From NCBI RefSeq assembly GCF_000403395.2, contig NZ_KE159675.1, forward strand, positions 55,714 to 102,340: a stretch of 46,627 nt of DNA, given 5' to 3'. The DNA comes from Anaerotruncus sp. G3(2012). Its GTDB lineage: Bacteria > Bacillota > Clostridia > Oscillospirales > Ruminococcaceae. A model generated the notes under the pieces. That model had not been told where the DNA came from and searched no databases. It was given only the letters and a program-made list of their open reading frames with translations. The position numbers were made by a program, and so were the translations under genes. Shown piece after piece: positions 1 to 9,067 of the stretch (the first letter of the stretch is position 1; every line of letters starts with the position of its first letter).

Positions 1-152
1 TTGCACCCCGAATCTACCAAATACAGCACAGCATCCGTCAATTCCCTCTTGCTCCACGTGCAGTTGCGCATCTCGGCATATAGTGGGGCGATCTCCTCCC
101 ACTGCTCATCTGTCAAGTCGCTAGGGTACGACTCCCGTCCTTTTTCTTCCAT
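1..152 (-). CDS. IS5-family transposase, N-terminal part, cut by window edge
   Basis: Read on the minus strand from an ATG at 152, the product begins MEEKGRESYPSDLTDEQWEE and continues with TWSKRELTDAVLYLVDSGC up to the window edge. The YPSDLTDEQW...I.PL opening followed by R..DA.LYL...GC is the hallmark N-terminus of IS5-family (DUF4096-type) transposases. Only about 50 residues are visible, so intactness cannot be judged. The right end of the element should lie between 153 and about 186, because the neighbouring gene resumes in frame from about 187. Its insertion seems to have removed the 5' part of that gene. Confidence 0.7.
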   Translation of the reverse strand, partial: MEEKGRESYPSDLTDEQWEEIAPLYAEMRNCTWSKRELTDAVLYLVDSGC

Positions 153-186
153 ATCTCTATTTTACCACGTTCTTTTCTCCTTGTGA

Positions 187-1503
187 ATACAGGTTCTTAA
201 TAGCTTCTTTAATCCAATGGGATGGTCAATCTTTTTAAAAGATTTAAAAACTTATACAACGGGACAATATGAAGGATTTGCGTATTTAGGCTTAGGAGTT
301 CTGTTTCTGCTTTTTGTAACGCTGCTCCATGCAGTCAGTGAGATTCATTTCTCATCTGTCAAGCTCAATAAAGAGATGGCAGCTGGGCAGATTGAAAAGA
401 TCGCGTACACTTTAATTGTACTACTGTCTTTGATGGCGGCGGTTTCCCCGACGATTTCTTTTGGAGAGCATCTGTTGGCCAAGGTTCCGATTCCCGCTGC
501 AATAGAAAAAATTTGGAGTATTTTCAGAGCTTCGGGCAGATTGGTCTGGCCTGCGGTATATTTTCTTGTCCTGTTTGCAATCTGTGGGGATCGGGTTTTT
601 GTGGACCGATGCAGTACGCTGCCTGCCAACCAGCCTGAGAAACTGGGGAGACGGATTGATTTGAAACTATTGATACTGGCGTTCTGCATTTTATTACAGG
701 TGATAGATCTGAGCGACAGGTTCAAAAGTATCCATAACCGTTTTGCAACAGAGGTCCAATATCAAAGCATGCTGAGCGACCCCTTTTGGGAAGAGGCGAT
801 GAAAGAAGAGAAGATAGAACATTTTATTTTTACCAAGCCCGGGGATCAAGCGCTTCTCTACTCGATCACGGAACTGGCGTCGAATCATCAGATAGACATT
901 GGAGATTTTTATTTTGCCAGGGGCATAAAAAATGGAACGATCCAAGAGACTTTAAACGAAGCATGGAGCAATCCAAGGGATGATAATCTGTATCTGTTCA
1001 CACAGAAAGAGGAACGATTGCGGGCCGCGCGTTTTAAAGGGAATCTGTATCATGCGGATGATATTTTTATAGGGTATACTGGTGAATTAAACGCTCAAAA
1101 AATGACAGAACAGGAGGTCCGTGATCTTCTGTTTATAGATGTTACCTTTCAGGATAAGAAGTATATGAAAGGTGATGGCGAGGACAAGGACGGAATCCGA
1201 TATCTGGAACCAGGAGGGCTTTCTTATGGCCCTTATGTAGCTGCACCAAAAGGCATCTACAAGGTAACTGTCCTTGGAAAAGGGCTGCAAAGCGCAAATG
1301 TCTTTTGCCATTACAATAATGGCTCCACACCAATAGATATCTATAATCTGAAGCAAAGTAATGAGAGAATAGAGTTTGAATTGAATGCAGTGGAAGATAT
1401 CCCAAACCTGGAGGTATTGATTCAAAACAGGTCAGATTCGCAGATACAGATTGAGAATATCTGGATTACAGTCTGGGATGACGATAGGCGGGAGGTGGAA
1501 TAA
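187..1503 (+). pseudogene. 5'-truncated DUF6311-like membrane protein of a Gtr-type glycosylation module
   Basis: The frame is open from 187 (stop at 184-186). The first ATG, at 217, has no ribosome site. The visible sequence starts with FNPMGWSIFLKD and GQYEGFAYLGLG, which I recall as an internal region of DUF6311-type polytopic membrane proteins rather than a true N-terminus. About four hydrophobic segments occupy residues 20-175. The remainder is an extracytoplasmic domain ending in a beta-rich section (IENIWITVW). Families of this kind are usually 600-700 residues with many more membrane spans, so at least the N-terminal spans are missing, apparently lost at the IS junction upstream. It sits directly in front of gtrB-like and gtrA-like genes, where a GtrC/GtrS-like polytopic glycosyltransferase is expected. 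The DUF6311 assignment is from memory of the motif; the truncation follows from the sequence. Confidence 0.6.
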
Positions 1504-2451
1504 TTGAACACAGTATCTCTTGTAGTGCCCTGCTATAATGAAGAAAAAGCGCTCCCGTTTTTTTACAAAGAGATTTGTAAAATAGCAGATCAAATGCAGG
1601 ATTCTCAATTTGAGCTGATCTTTGTTGATGACGGCTCAAGAGATCGGACATTGGAAATCTGCAAAGAGTTAAAGCTTTTGGATGGGCGGGTGCATTATCT
1701 TTCTTTTTCAAGAAATTTTGGAAAGGAAGCAGCACTTTATGCAGGATTAAAAGCTGCGGCAGGGGACTATATCGCGGTAATGGATGCTGACCTGCAGGAT
1801 CCGCCGGAGCTGCTGAAGGACATGCTCTTTATCCTGCAAAATGACAATCAGATAGATTGTGTAGCAACCCGCCGCACCACCCGAAAAGGGGAACCGCCCA
1901 TTCGCTCCTTTTTTGCGAAAAGTTTCTATAAACTCATCAATAAAATCTCAAAGGCAGAGATTATGGATGGGGCGCGTGATTTCCGGATGATGACCCGCCA
2001 GGTAGTGGATGCGGTTTTGTCTATGGGGGAGTATAACCGGTTTTCCAAAGGAATTTTTGGTTGGATCGGGTTCCGCACAAAATGGTTGGATTATGTGAAT
2101 GTGGAACGGGTGGCAGGTGAAACCAAATGGTCCTTTTGGAAACTGTTTCTGTATGCGATTGATGGTATCATAGCCTTTTCGACAATGCCTTTGGTAATAG
2201 CGTCTCTATCTGGTATCTTATTTTGTATAACGGCTATCCTGATGGCAGTTTATTTTGCGGTAAAGACAGTTTTATATGGGGACCCTGTGGCAGGTTTTCC
2301 AACCTTAATTTGCCTAATTTTGCTGATTGGGGGAATCCAGCTTTTCTGTATCGGTATTTTGGGCCAATACTTATCGAAAACTTACTTGGAAGCAAAGAAA
2401 AGACCGATCTATATTGTAAAAGAAACCGATAGAATGGAAGGTCAGAATTGA
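1504..2451 (+). CDS. GtrB-like polyprenyl-phosphate glycosyltransferase (GT2)
   Basis: A 315-residue family 2 glycosyltransferase starting at a TTG immediately after the stop of the upstream gene (TAA then TTG). The GT-A fold is clear: VSLVVPCYNEE at the N-terminus, FVDDGSRDRT near residue 40, and the metal-binding MDADLQDPPELL near residue 95. Two hydrophobic C-terminal segments (about 225-250 and 265-290) match DPM1/GtrB-type enzymes such as GtrB and YkcC, which transfer a sugar from a nucleotide donor to undecaprenyl phosphate on the cytoplasmic face of the membrane. The stop overlaps the TTG start of the gtrA-like gene, so the two are translationally coupled. The sugar cannot be deduced from sequence. 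Confidence 0.88.
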   Translation: MNTVSLVVPCYNEEKALPFFYKEICKIADQMQDSQFELIFVDDGSRDRTLEICKELKLLDGRVHYLSFSRNFGKEAALYAGLKAAAGDYIAVMDADLQDPPELLKDMLFILQNDNQIDCVATRRTTRKGEPPIRSFFAKSFYKLINKISKAEIMDGARDFRMMTRQVVDAVLSMGEYNRFSKGIFGWIGFRTKWLDYVNVERVAGETKWSFWKLFLYAIDGIIAFSTMPLVIASLSGILFCITAILMAVYFAVKTVLYGDPVAGFPTLICLILLIGGIQLFCIGILGQYLSKTYLEAKKRPIYIVKETDRMEGQN

Positions 2452-2861
2452 AAAGATTACGCTCTCTGTTTGACATAAGATTTTGGAAATTTCTTCTGGT
2501 AGGAATCGTTAATACAATCGTGGGCATGGCGATTATGTTTGGACTATATAACTTAGCAGGTATGGGCTATTGGTTCTCCTCAGCGGCCAATTACGTGGTA
2601 GGAAGCATAGTGAGTTTCTTTCTCAACAAATATTTCACCTTCCAGAATAAAGGGTGGTCCTGGAATCAGGTATGGAAATTTGCTGTAAGCGTAGGAGCCT
2701 GCTATATCATTGCCTATGGAATAGCCAAGCCGTTGACGATCTGTCTCTTAGTTGGACAAAGCATCAAAATGCAGGAAAATACAGCCATGCTGGTAGGAAT
2801 GTGCCTATATACGGGACTCAATTATTTAGGGCAGAGGTTCTTTGCTTTCCGCCAAGGGTAG
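2448..2861 (+). CDS. GtrA-like flippase, four membrane spans
   Basis: A 137-residue protein with the typical GtrA pattern of four transmembrane helices. It opens FWKFLLVGIVNTIVGM, has the conserved N..SF.LNKYFTF segment (SFFLNKYFTFQN, about residues 58-70) and ends GLNYLGQRFFAF. GtrA proteins are thought to flip polyprenyl-phosphate-sugar to the outer face. The TTG start overlaps the stop of the gtrB-like gene by 4 bases (TTGA). With the damaged polytopic protein upstream this completes a three-component glycosylation set; the third component is broken, so the module is probably inactive unless another copy supplies the glycosyltransferase. Confidence 0.88.
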   Translation: MKRLRSLFDIRFWKFLLVGIVNTIVGMAIMFGLYNLAGMGYWFSSAANYVVGSIVSFFLNKYFTFQNKGWSWNQVWKFAVSVGACYIIAYGIAKPLTICLLVGQSIKMQENTAMLVGMCLYTGLNYLGQRFFAFRQG

Positions 2862-2932
2862 GCAGAGCTCGCATCCAAAAATGCAAGAGACATCCTTGGA
2901 TGAGCATTGACAGGAAGAATCGAATCAATAAT

Positions 2933-3026
2933 GACAAAAAAGTTCGAACTTTTTTGTCTCTCCTTAACTAGGAGAGACAAAAAAGTTCGAACTTTTTTGT
3001 CTCTCCTTAACTAGGAGAGACAAAGG
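2933..3026. repeat. Tandem 43-bp palindromic repeat (two units plus a third start)
   Basis: Two identical 43-bp units lie at 2933-2975 and 2976-3018, with the first 8 bases of a third at 3019-3026. Each unit contains a perfect 26-bp palindrome (GACAAAAAAGTTC and its complement) followed by a second inverted repeat, CTCTCCTTAACTAGGAGAG. As RNA each unit folds into an A-rich/U-rich stem on both strands, so the array could end transcription in either direction. It lies between the gtrA-like gene and the acylation operon, where such a barrier would make sense. No other copy was seen in this window. Confidence 0.85.
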
Positions 3027-3146
3027 AACTTGATTGCGAACGATTCCTCTCCACACCAGAAATTTTTGTAGATTATACCCGGTCAGATATATCCCTAACA
3101 AGGGGCAACCTTTTGTTTAATAGCTTGTGAGAGGGGATCGTTCTTT

Positions 3147-4703
3147 ATGAGTATTGTATCTTTACATTTCTTTATATTTACGGGAGTTATCCTTACACTT
3201 TATTGGATTTGTGTTCCAAAGTGGCGTTGGATTGTTCTTTTTATAGCGACAAGCTATTTCCTGTTTCTGAATACATACCGTAACATTGCAGCTTGCGCCA
3301 TCTTTGTAATGGATGTGCTTACCGTCTGGCTGGCAGCACTGTGTTTAAAGAAAAATCTGCAAGAACAGACAAAAAAGAGGATACTATTTTTCACATTGTT
3401 TTTTGTTGTGGCAGTGTTAATCCTATATAAAGAGCTCTCCTTTTTTATTAACAATATCAATAGCATAGGGAGGATTGCAGGTATTGACTATGGTTTAAGA
3501 CTTCCGAAATGGGTAGCCCCCTTTGGAATCAGTTATTTTACCCTCATTCTGATCGGTTATCTATTGGATGTTTATTGGGGGACAATCGAGACGCCGCAGA
3601 AAAATCCGTTGAAAATGATCCTGTTTGCAGGATATTTTCCCCAGCTCACTTCTGGCCCATTTTCACGTTACAACGATATTGCAGGAAGCCTGTTCGGGAA
3701 TGCCAGCTGGAATCTGAAGCGGGTCCAATTTGGTATCCAGCGCTTTTTGTGGGGGTTGTTCAAAAAGTTGGTGATAGCGGAACGTCTAGCGGTAGCTGTT
3801 TCAACAATTTATGATTCGAAACCGCTGCCGCTGCAGGAGGATACCTATGTCGGACTCATGGTGGTAATCGGTGCATTTGTTTATGTCGCACAGCTCTACA
3901 CTGATTTTAGTGGTTGCATGGATATTGTGATTGGGATTTCAGAAATGTTTGGGATACCGCTTGCAGAAAACTTTTGTCGTCCCTTCAGTTCGACAAGTCT
4001 CTCTGAAATCTGGCGGCGTTGGCATATGACACTAGGCTTTTGGCTGAAAGATTATGTCCTTTATCCGGTTTTGAAATCAGGCTGGATGAACCGTGTGCGC
4101 AAGTTCTGCAAAAAGAAGTGGGGAAAATCCGCTTCAAGGGACATCCCCACTTATATCGGCATGTTTATTACATGGTTCTGCGTCGGATTTTGGCATGGCG
4201 GGTCTTGGAAGTATATTTTCAGCAGCGGCCTGTTCTTTTTCGTTATGATCGTTGGAGGGTTACTGCTTCAACCGGTTTTCCATAAACTAATTACTCTGTT
4301 GAAGATCAATACAGACACATGGTCCTGGGTATTTTTTCAGCGGATGCGCTCATTTTGCCTGTTCTCCATTTCGGTTTCGTTTGGCAGACGGGCAGACCTC
4401 CTCGATGGGTTGCGGGCATGGAAGACAGTGTTCACCAACTGGAATCCATGGGTATTGTTTGACGATACCATCTTTCGCTTGGGTCTGGATCGGAAAGATT
4501 TTGACGTTTGTGTAGTGGGCCTGATTGTAGTATTGATCGTTTCTATGCTGCAAAATAGATATGGAAGCGTCCGGGAGCTGGTTGCCAGACAAAATCTACT
4601 ATTCCGATGGGCAGCCTATTTGGTGCTGTTCTTTTCAGTGCTGATTCTGGGCTGTTACGGACCGGGCTATAATCCGGCAGATTTCATTTATGGAGGCTTT
4701 TAA
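3147..4703 (+). CDS. MBOAT-family membrane-bound O-acyltransferase
   Basis: A 518-residue polytopic membrane protein of the AlgI/DltB (MBOAT) family. The membrane-embedded catalytic region is recognisable: SLSEIWRRWHMTLGFWLKDY (about residues 282-301) followed by WFCVGFWHGGSWKYI with the family's active histidine in FWHG. A ribosome site (GAGAGGGG) precedes the ATG. MBOAT proteins of this type move an acyl group, often carried on an acyl carrier protein, across the membrane onto an exported polysaccharide. The next gene, starting 3 bases after the stop, encodes an SGNH-like partner, the usual companion in AlgI-AlgJ/X systems. With the ACP, hydratase and reductase downstream this suggests a dedicated acyl donor instead of acetyl-CoA. 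The polymer acylated is unknown. Confidence 0.9.
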   Translation: MSIVSLHFFIFTGVILTLYWICVPKWRWIVLFIATSYFLFLNTYRNIAACAIFVMDVLTVWLAALCLKKNLQEQTKKRILFFTLFFVVAVLILYKELSFFINNINSIGRIAGIDYGLRLPKWVAPFGISYFTLILIGYLLDVYWGTIETPQKNPLKMILFAGYFPQLTSGPFSRYNDIAGSLFGNASWNLKRVQFGIQRFLWGLFKKLVIAERLAVAVSTIYDSKPLPLQEDTYVGLMVVIGAFVYVAQLYTDFSGCMDIVIGISEMFGIPLAENFCRPFSSTSLSEIWRRWHMTLGFWLKDYVLYPVLKSGWMNRVRKFCKKKWGKSASRDIPTYIGMFITWFCVGFWHGGSWKYIFSSGLFFFVMIVGGLLLQPVFHKLITLLKINTDTWSWVFFQRMRSFCLFSISVSFGRRADLLDGLRAWKTVFTNWNPWVLFDDTIFRLGLDRKDFDVCVVGLIVVLIVSMLQNRYGSVRELVARQNLLFRWAAYLVLFFSVLILGCYGPGYNPADFIYGGF

Positions 4704-4706
4704 AGG

Positions 4707-6530
4707 ATGTGGGTGAAACGCAACACGTTTTTACAGGGAATCAAAGTGGTGGCATTTTTGGTGGTGTTGGTTATTTTGTGGGATATTGTGAATGCAATAT
4801 TTGTAAACGGACCCGATAGTCACAAATATTTGTTCAAAAATTTTTATGAAGCACCTGCCGACGAGGTCGATGTTGTTTACATGGGAGCAAGTTCAACATG
4901 CTGGAATTGGAATCCGGTGGTAGCATACCACGAAAATGGAGTGGCATCACAGATGATGGGGTCTGAGCGGCTTGCTCCTGATGCGTTGCCCTATTTGATT
5001 AAAGAGGCCAGACAGAAAGATCCAAAACTATATATCGTAGATGCACAGCGGCTGGTAGGTACCTCAAATGACTTTATAGGGGCACAAGGAGCGATTACAA
5101 ATCTGAGGATTTCCAAAAACAAAATGGATGCTATGAAGGATATTCTTGAGGAATATACAGATGAGGAGAAACTTTGGGGGTACTTCCCGATTGCTTATTT
5201 CCATAACAGATGGAAAAGTTTGGGGTATAAAGATTTCAAACCTGCGGATTATGATTTTCTGGGCTATTCGATGCGTGCAGTCGCGGGGACTGCCCTGCCG
5301 CAAGGGAAAGAACAGCTGGATGCTGAACCGAGAACATTGAATGGCTGGCAGCTGGAAAATCTTAACAAGGTATTGCGCGTTTGCAGTCAGCTGGACGGTC
5401 AAGTACTTTTTGTGATAGCGCCTAACAATGATGGAAATGCAGGGTATTACAGATACATACAGGATGTGGTTACGAAAGCAGGATTTGATTATATCAATGC
5501 AACGGGCTATTTAGAAGAAATGGGAATCGAGATTGGAGATATGAGAGATATTTCTCATCTCACTATGTACGGCGCAGAAAAATACACGACCTGGCTCAGT
5601 GGGGTGGTAGCAGAGAAGTACAACCTGCCCGACCGTCGGGAACAGGCGAACTACAAATCCGCAGCACTCTACGAGTCGGAATACGAGGATTATCTTGAAA
5701 ACAAGGTCAATCATGGCGTCATGCTGGGGAAGTATCTGGAGAGCATCACCGAGACCCGGTATTCGGTCCTGATTGCGGCGCGGGATGAGGCATCAGCGGG
5801 TCTGAACAATGAAATTGTAGAACGGCTGCGCAAGCTGGGGTTACGGACAACCCCCGCGGGAGGCTATCGCAGTGCCTATCTCGGGGTGGTGGATCATGGA
5901 AACCTGCTGTTGGAGCAGGTGGGCGAACCGGAGGGCACAGAACCCTTGCAGGCGTCCGGGGCACTCGCAGACGGGACACCTTTTATCCTGCAAAGCGGTG
6001 GAAATCAGTCTAGCAACCATGCTTCCATCATCGTAGATGGCGTTGAATATGCGGTCAACTCGCGCGGCCTGAACATCGTGGTATACGATAATTTTGCGCA
6101 CAAGGTAATTGACAGCGTTGCATTCGATACCTTTGACCAATCACTCGCGGCAACGCGCGGGATTCCCAACCTGCCTGAGCTGAAGATTTCCGCTGAGGAG
6201 GTTTCTGCGCCCAAGGTGACCGGGACAAGCCGCGTAGAGGGGATTGAGATCCCGAATGGGCAGAAGGCGAGGGTTCGGTTCGATGACGTACAGCACGGGA
6301 AAACCCTATACCTCTCCCTGGACGCAAACGACATCTATAACATCCTGCTTTGCAGGGGCGAGCGCGTATATGCGCTCTATACGGTTTGGCAGGAGCCGGA
6401 GCAAAACAATCTCCGTTCGACCCAGATTGAACTTTCGGATGGAGATGCGGCGGCTGGTTTTGACAGCCTGATGATCGTCCCCGTCAAGGGCGACGGAAAA
6501 TACAGCGTTGGACATATTATCGTTTTATAA
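4707..6530 (+). CDS. SGNH-like acyltransferase partner with C-terminal ILEI/FAM3-like domain
   Basis: A 607-residue protein with one N-terminal membrane anchor (about residues 10-31). Residues about 50-310 form an SGNH-like hydrolase domain: VYMGASSTCWNW carries the candidate nucleophile serine and DISHLTMYGAEKY the Asp-x-x-His pair, as in AlgJ/AlgX/DltD-type partners of MBOAT enzymes. Residues about 350-500 look like an interleukin-like EMT inducer (ILEI/FAM3) domain: YSVLIAARDEASAGL, then an LGL.....GGYRSAYLGVV segment, then DGVEYAVNSRGLNIVVYD followed by SVAFDTF. In other proteins ILEI-like domains sit in extracellular or Golgi enzymes such as POMGNT1 and bind sugars. The last 100 residues form a beta-rich tail. 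The fold calls come from motif recognition only; the serine and the D-x-x-H pair argue that the enzyme is active. Confidence 0.75.
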   Translation: MWVKRNTFLQGIKVVAFLVVLVILWDIVNAIFVNGPDSHKYLFKNFYEAPADEVDVVYMGASSTCWNWNPVVAYHENGVASQMMGSERLAPDALPYLIKEARQKDPKLYIVDAQRLVGTSNDFIGAQGAITNLRISKNKMDAMKDILEEYTDEEKLWGYFPIAYFHNRWKSLGYKDFKPADYDFLGYSMRAVAGTALPQGKEQLDAEPRTLNGWQLENLNKVLRVCSQLDGQVLFVIAPNNDGNAGYYRYIQDVVTKAGFDYINATGYLEEMGIEIGDMRDISHLTMYGAEKYTTWLSGVVAEKYNLPDRREQANYKSAALYESEYEDYLENKVNHGVMLGKYLESITETRYSVLIAARDEASAGLNNEIVERLRKLGLRTTPAGGYRSAYLGVVDHGNLLLEQVGEPEGTEPLQASGALADGTPFILQSGGNQSSNHASIIVDGVEYAVNSRGLNIVVYDNFAHKVIDSVAFDTFDQSLAATRGIPNLPELKISAEEVSAPKVTGTSRVEGIEIPNGQKARVRFDDVQHGKTLYLSLDANDIYNILLCRGERVYALYTVWQEPEQNNLRSTQIELSDGDAAAGFDSLMIVPVKGDGKYSVGHIIVL

Positions 6531-6553
6531 ATTGAAAGGCAGGGAAAATTTCT

Positions 6554-8425
6554 ATGCAGGAAAAATTCACCCCTCCATTTTCGGGAGAGCTGCTTTCCAA
6601 GCGGAAGAAGCTTCGAAGGGAGCTGCTTGAAAGCGGCGCAGATTTTATTGACAAACGCATCGCAATCCTTGGAGGATCGACGACCCACGACATCAAGGAC
6701 GCACTGGAGCTGTTTCTGCTTCATCACGGCATCCGCTGCACCTTTTACGAGAGCGAGTATGCGCAGTACTGGCAGGACGCCATGTTCCCCAACCCGGAGC
6801 TGGAAGCGTTCCGTCCGGACATCATCTATATACATACCTCCAACCGGAATATCTCCCGGTATCCGCTCCTTTCGGAGTGTGCGGAGGAGGTGGACGCACT
6901 TCTGGAAGCAGAATTTGCTAAATTTTCCGGCATGTGGGACCGTCTGCGCCAGGTTTACGCCTGCCCGGTGATCCAGAACAATTTTGAATATCCGTTTTGG
7001 AGGCTGCTCGGGAACCGGGACGCGGCCGATTTTCACGGGCGGGTCCACTTCCTGACCCGTCTGAACCTCCGCTTTGCACAGTATTCGCAGGAGAACGACA
7101 GCTTTTTCATCAACGACGTCAACTACCTTTCCGCCAGCTACGGCCTGGAACAGTGGAGCGATCCGTTCTACTGGCACATGTATAAATATGCGCTTGCCCT
7201 GCCCGCGATCCCTTATCTGGCGCACAGCGTAGCCAATATCATCAAGTCCCTTTACGGGAAAAACAAGAAGGCATTCGCCCTCGATCTGGACAATACCCTC
7301 TGGGGCGGGATCGTCGGGGACGACGGTGCGGAAAATTTGCAGGTTGGGCAGGAAACCTCGATGGGCCAGGTCTACAGCGAATTTCAGGAGTATATCAAGG
7401 CGCATAAACAGCTGGGCGTCATCCTGAATGTGGTGAGCAAGAACGAGACTGAAAATGCGATGGCCGGTCTGAACCGCCCGGACATGACCCTCAAGCCGGA
7501 TGACTTCATCATGATTAAGGCGAACTGGGAGCCAAAATCACAGAATATCATCGACATTGCACATACCCTTTCACTGTTGCCCGAGAGCTTTGTATTCGTA
7601 GACGACAACCCTGCTGAACGGGAGATCGTCCGGCAGCAGATTCCGAACGCGGCTGTCCCTGAGATCGGGGAACAGCCGGAACGCTACATCCGGGCGATCG
7701 ATCGGATGGGATATTTCGAGGTGACGCAGCTTTCCGGTGACGACGCTGCCCGCAACGAGATGTATCAGCAGAACGCCGCCCGGTCACGGGCAGAGGTGTC
7801 GTTCGCCGATTACGGGGAATATCTCCAGTCGCTCGGGATGCAGGCCGAAATACAGGCATTTGCTCCCATGTATCTTTCCCGGATCGCCCAGCTTACCAAT
7901 AAGTCCAACCAGTTCAACCTGACTACCCGGCGGTTCACACAGGCCGAGATCGAAGCGGTCGCGCAGGATGACCGGTACATCACCTTGTACGGAAAACTGG
8001 TGGACCGGTTCGGTGACAATGGGGTGGTATCGGTTGCGATCGGGGAAATCCTCCAGAAGCCGGAGGGCAGTCTCTGCGATATCACCCTCTGGCTGATGAG
8101 CTGCCGGGTACTCAAACGGGATATGGAATTCGCCATGATGGACGAGCTGGTCCGGCAGTGCCAGACACGCGGAATCTCTCGGATCGTGGGGCACTACTAT
8201 CCAACGGCAAAGAATGCAATGGTAAAGGATTTTTATACAGCGGAGGGATTTACACTGGACTGTGAGGATGAACAGGGGAACCGGTCCTATCATCTGGACA
8301 TCCCCTCAGACTATCCGCCAAAAAACCGGTATATTGCGGTCAATCATGCGGGAGAAGCATGTGGATCGGTCACATCAATACTTTCTAAGGAGGAAACAAT
8401 AAATGACAAGAGAGATCGTGTATGA
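6554..8425 (+). CDS. FkbH-like HAD-IIIC enzyme
   Basis: A 623-residue FkbH-family protein. An N-terminal SGNH-like region begins IAILGGSTTHDI (about residues 36-47). The HAD domain has motif I FALDLDNTLWGG at about residue 240 and the acidic C-terminal motif FVFVDDNPAERE at about 347. The C-terminal GNAT-like part ends with VGHYYPTAKNAMVKDFY. Characterised FkbH proteins load a three-carbon glyceryl unit from 1,3-bisphosphoglycerate onto an acyl carrier protein; relatives in surface-polysaccharide clusters are less well understood. An ACP gene overlaps its 3' end by 23 bases (8403-8425), which fits that partnership. Whether the acyl unit here is glyceryl is inference. Confidence 0.85.
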   Translation: MQEKFTPPFSGELLSKRKKLRRELLESGADFIDKRIAILGGSTTHDIKDALELFLLHHGIRCTFYESEYAQYWQDAMFPNPELEAFRPDIIYIHTSNRNISRYPLLSECAEEVDALLEAEFAKFSGMWDRLRQVYACPVIQNNFEYPFWRLLGNRDAADFHGRVHFLTRLNLRFAQYSQENDSFFINDVNYLSASYGLEQWSDPFYWHMYKYALALPAIPYLAHSVANIIKSLYGKNKKAFALDLDNTLWGGIVGDDGAENLQVGQETSMGQVYSEFQEYIKAHKQLGVILNVVSKNETENAMAGLNRPDMTLKPDDFIMIKANWEPKSQNIIDIAHTLSLLPESFVFVDDNPAEREIVRQQIPNAAVPEIGEQPERYIRAIDRMGYFEVTQLSGDDAARNEMYQQNAARSRAEVSFADYGEYLQSLGMQAEIQAFAPMYLSRIAQLTNKSNQFNLTTRRFTQAEIEAVAQDDRYITLYGKLVDRFGDNGVVSVAIGEILQKPEGSLCDITLWLMSCRVLKRDMEFAMMDELVRQCQTRGISRIVGHYYPTAKNAMVKDFYTAEGFTLDCEDEQGNRSYHLDIPSDYPPKNRYIAVNHAGEACGSVTSILSKEETINDKRDRV

Positions 8426-8648
8426 GAGAATCAACAAGGTATTCCGGGACGTCTTTGACGATGAAAGCATCCTGGTGGAGGATCAGACCACCGCTGACGA
8501 CATCGAGGACTGGGACAGTCTGGAACACATCAATCTTATTGTTGCATTTGAAGAGGAGTTTGGTATGAAGTTCGCGATGAACGAAGTGACGGGTATGGCG
8601 AATGTGGGAGAAGCGGTAGATATCATCCTTGCGAGGGCGACCAAGTGA
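8403..8648 (+). CDS. Acyl carrier protein
   Basis: An 81-residue acidic carrier protein. DIEDWDSLEHINLIVAFEEEF contains the DSL motif whose serine (about residue 38) receives the phosphopantetheine arm. Length and helix pattern match stand-alone ACPs found in modification clusters rather than the housekeeping AcpP. The ATG lies inside the end of the fkbH-like gene, with a strong AAGGAGG at 8387-8393, and the stop overlaps the GTG of the hydratase gene, so the three are translated as a coupled set. It probably carries the acyl unit that the FkbH-like protein loads and the hydratase and reductase process. Confidence 0.92.
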   Translation: MTREIVYERINKVFRDVFDDESILVEDQTTADDIEDWDSLEHINLIVAFEEEFGMKFAMNEVTGMANVGEAVDIILARATK

Positions 8649-9067
8649 ATACGTTTACCTATGATGAAATTACGGTTGGACAGAAAATTACCTTTCAGGC
8701 GGGGATCACACCGGAACATATGGAGATGTTCCGCGCGATTACCGGGGACCAGAATCCCCTGCATACCGATCCCGCATTTGCTCGCGGCAAAGGCCAGCCC
8801 GGCCGGGTAGTCTACGGAATGCTCACCGCGGCCTTCCTTTCCACGGTCGCGGGAGTCTACCTTCCGGGGGAACGCAGCCTGATCCACGAGGTAAACGTAA
8901 AATTTGTAAAGCCGTTGCTGTTATATAACAGCGGTGACCTCAGCATTACTGCTGAGGTCACCGAAAAACATGATCTGTTCCGCCAGCTCACACTGAAAGT
9001 CTCGGTTGTGGATGCGAAGGGCATAAAAGTACTACGTGCAGTGATGAAGGTAGGTGTTTCAGAATGA
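8645..9067 (+). CDS. MaoC-like (R)-hydratase/dehydratase
   Basis: A 140-residue single hot-dog-fold protein. FRAITGDQNPLHTDPAFARG (about residues 29-48) is the MaoC/hydratase 2 motif with the catalytic aspartate and histidine, followed by GRVVYGMLTAAFLS. Such enzymes add or remove water at the beta position of an enoyl-thioester. It starts at a GTG overlapping the ACP stop by 4 bases, and its TGA stop overlaps the ATG of the reductase (ATGA). Sitting between an ACP and a 3-ketoacyl-reductase-like SDR, it probably works on an ACP-bound short acyl chain destined for polysaccharide. Confidence 0.88.
   Translation: MNTFTYDEITVGQKITFQAGITPEHMEMFRAITGDQNPLHTDPAFARGKGQPGRVVYGMLTAAFLSTVAGVYLPGERSLIHEVNVKFVKPLLLYNSGDLSITAEVTEKHDLFRQLTLKVSVVDAKGIKVLRAVMKVGVSE

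Noticed and set aside
2933-3026. CRISPR-like array
   Set aside because: The repeats are directly tandem with no unique spacers and no cas genes are nearby.
6377-7405. 342-codon minus-strand frame opposite the FkbH-like gene
   Set aside because: The plus strand encodes a clear FkbH protein here; the opposite frame has no domain and no start signal.
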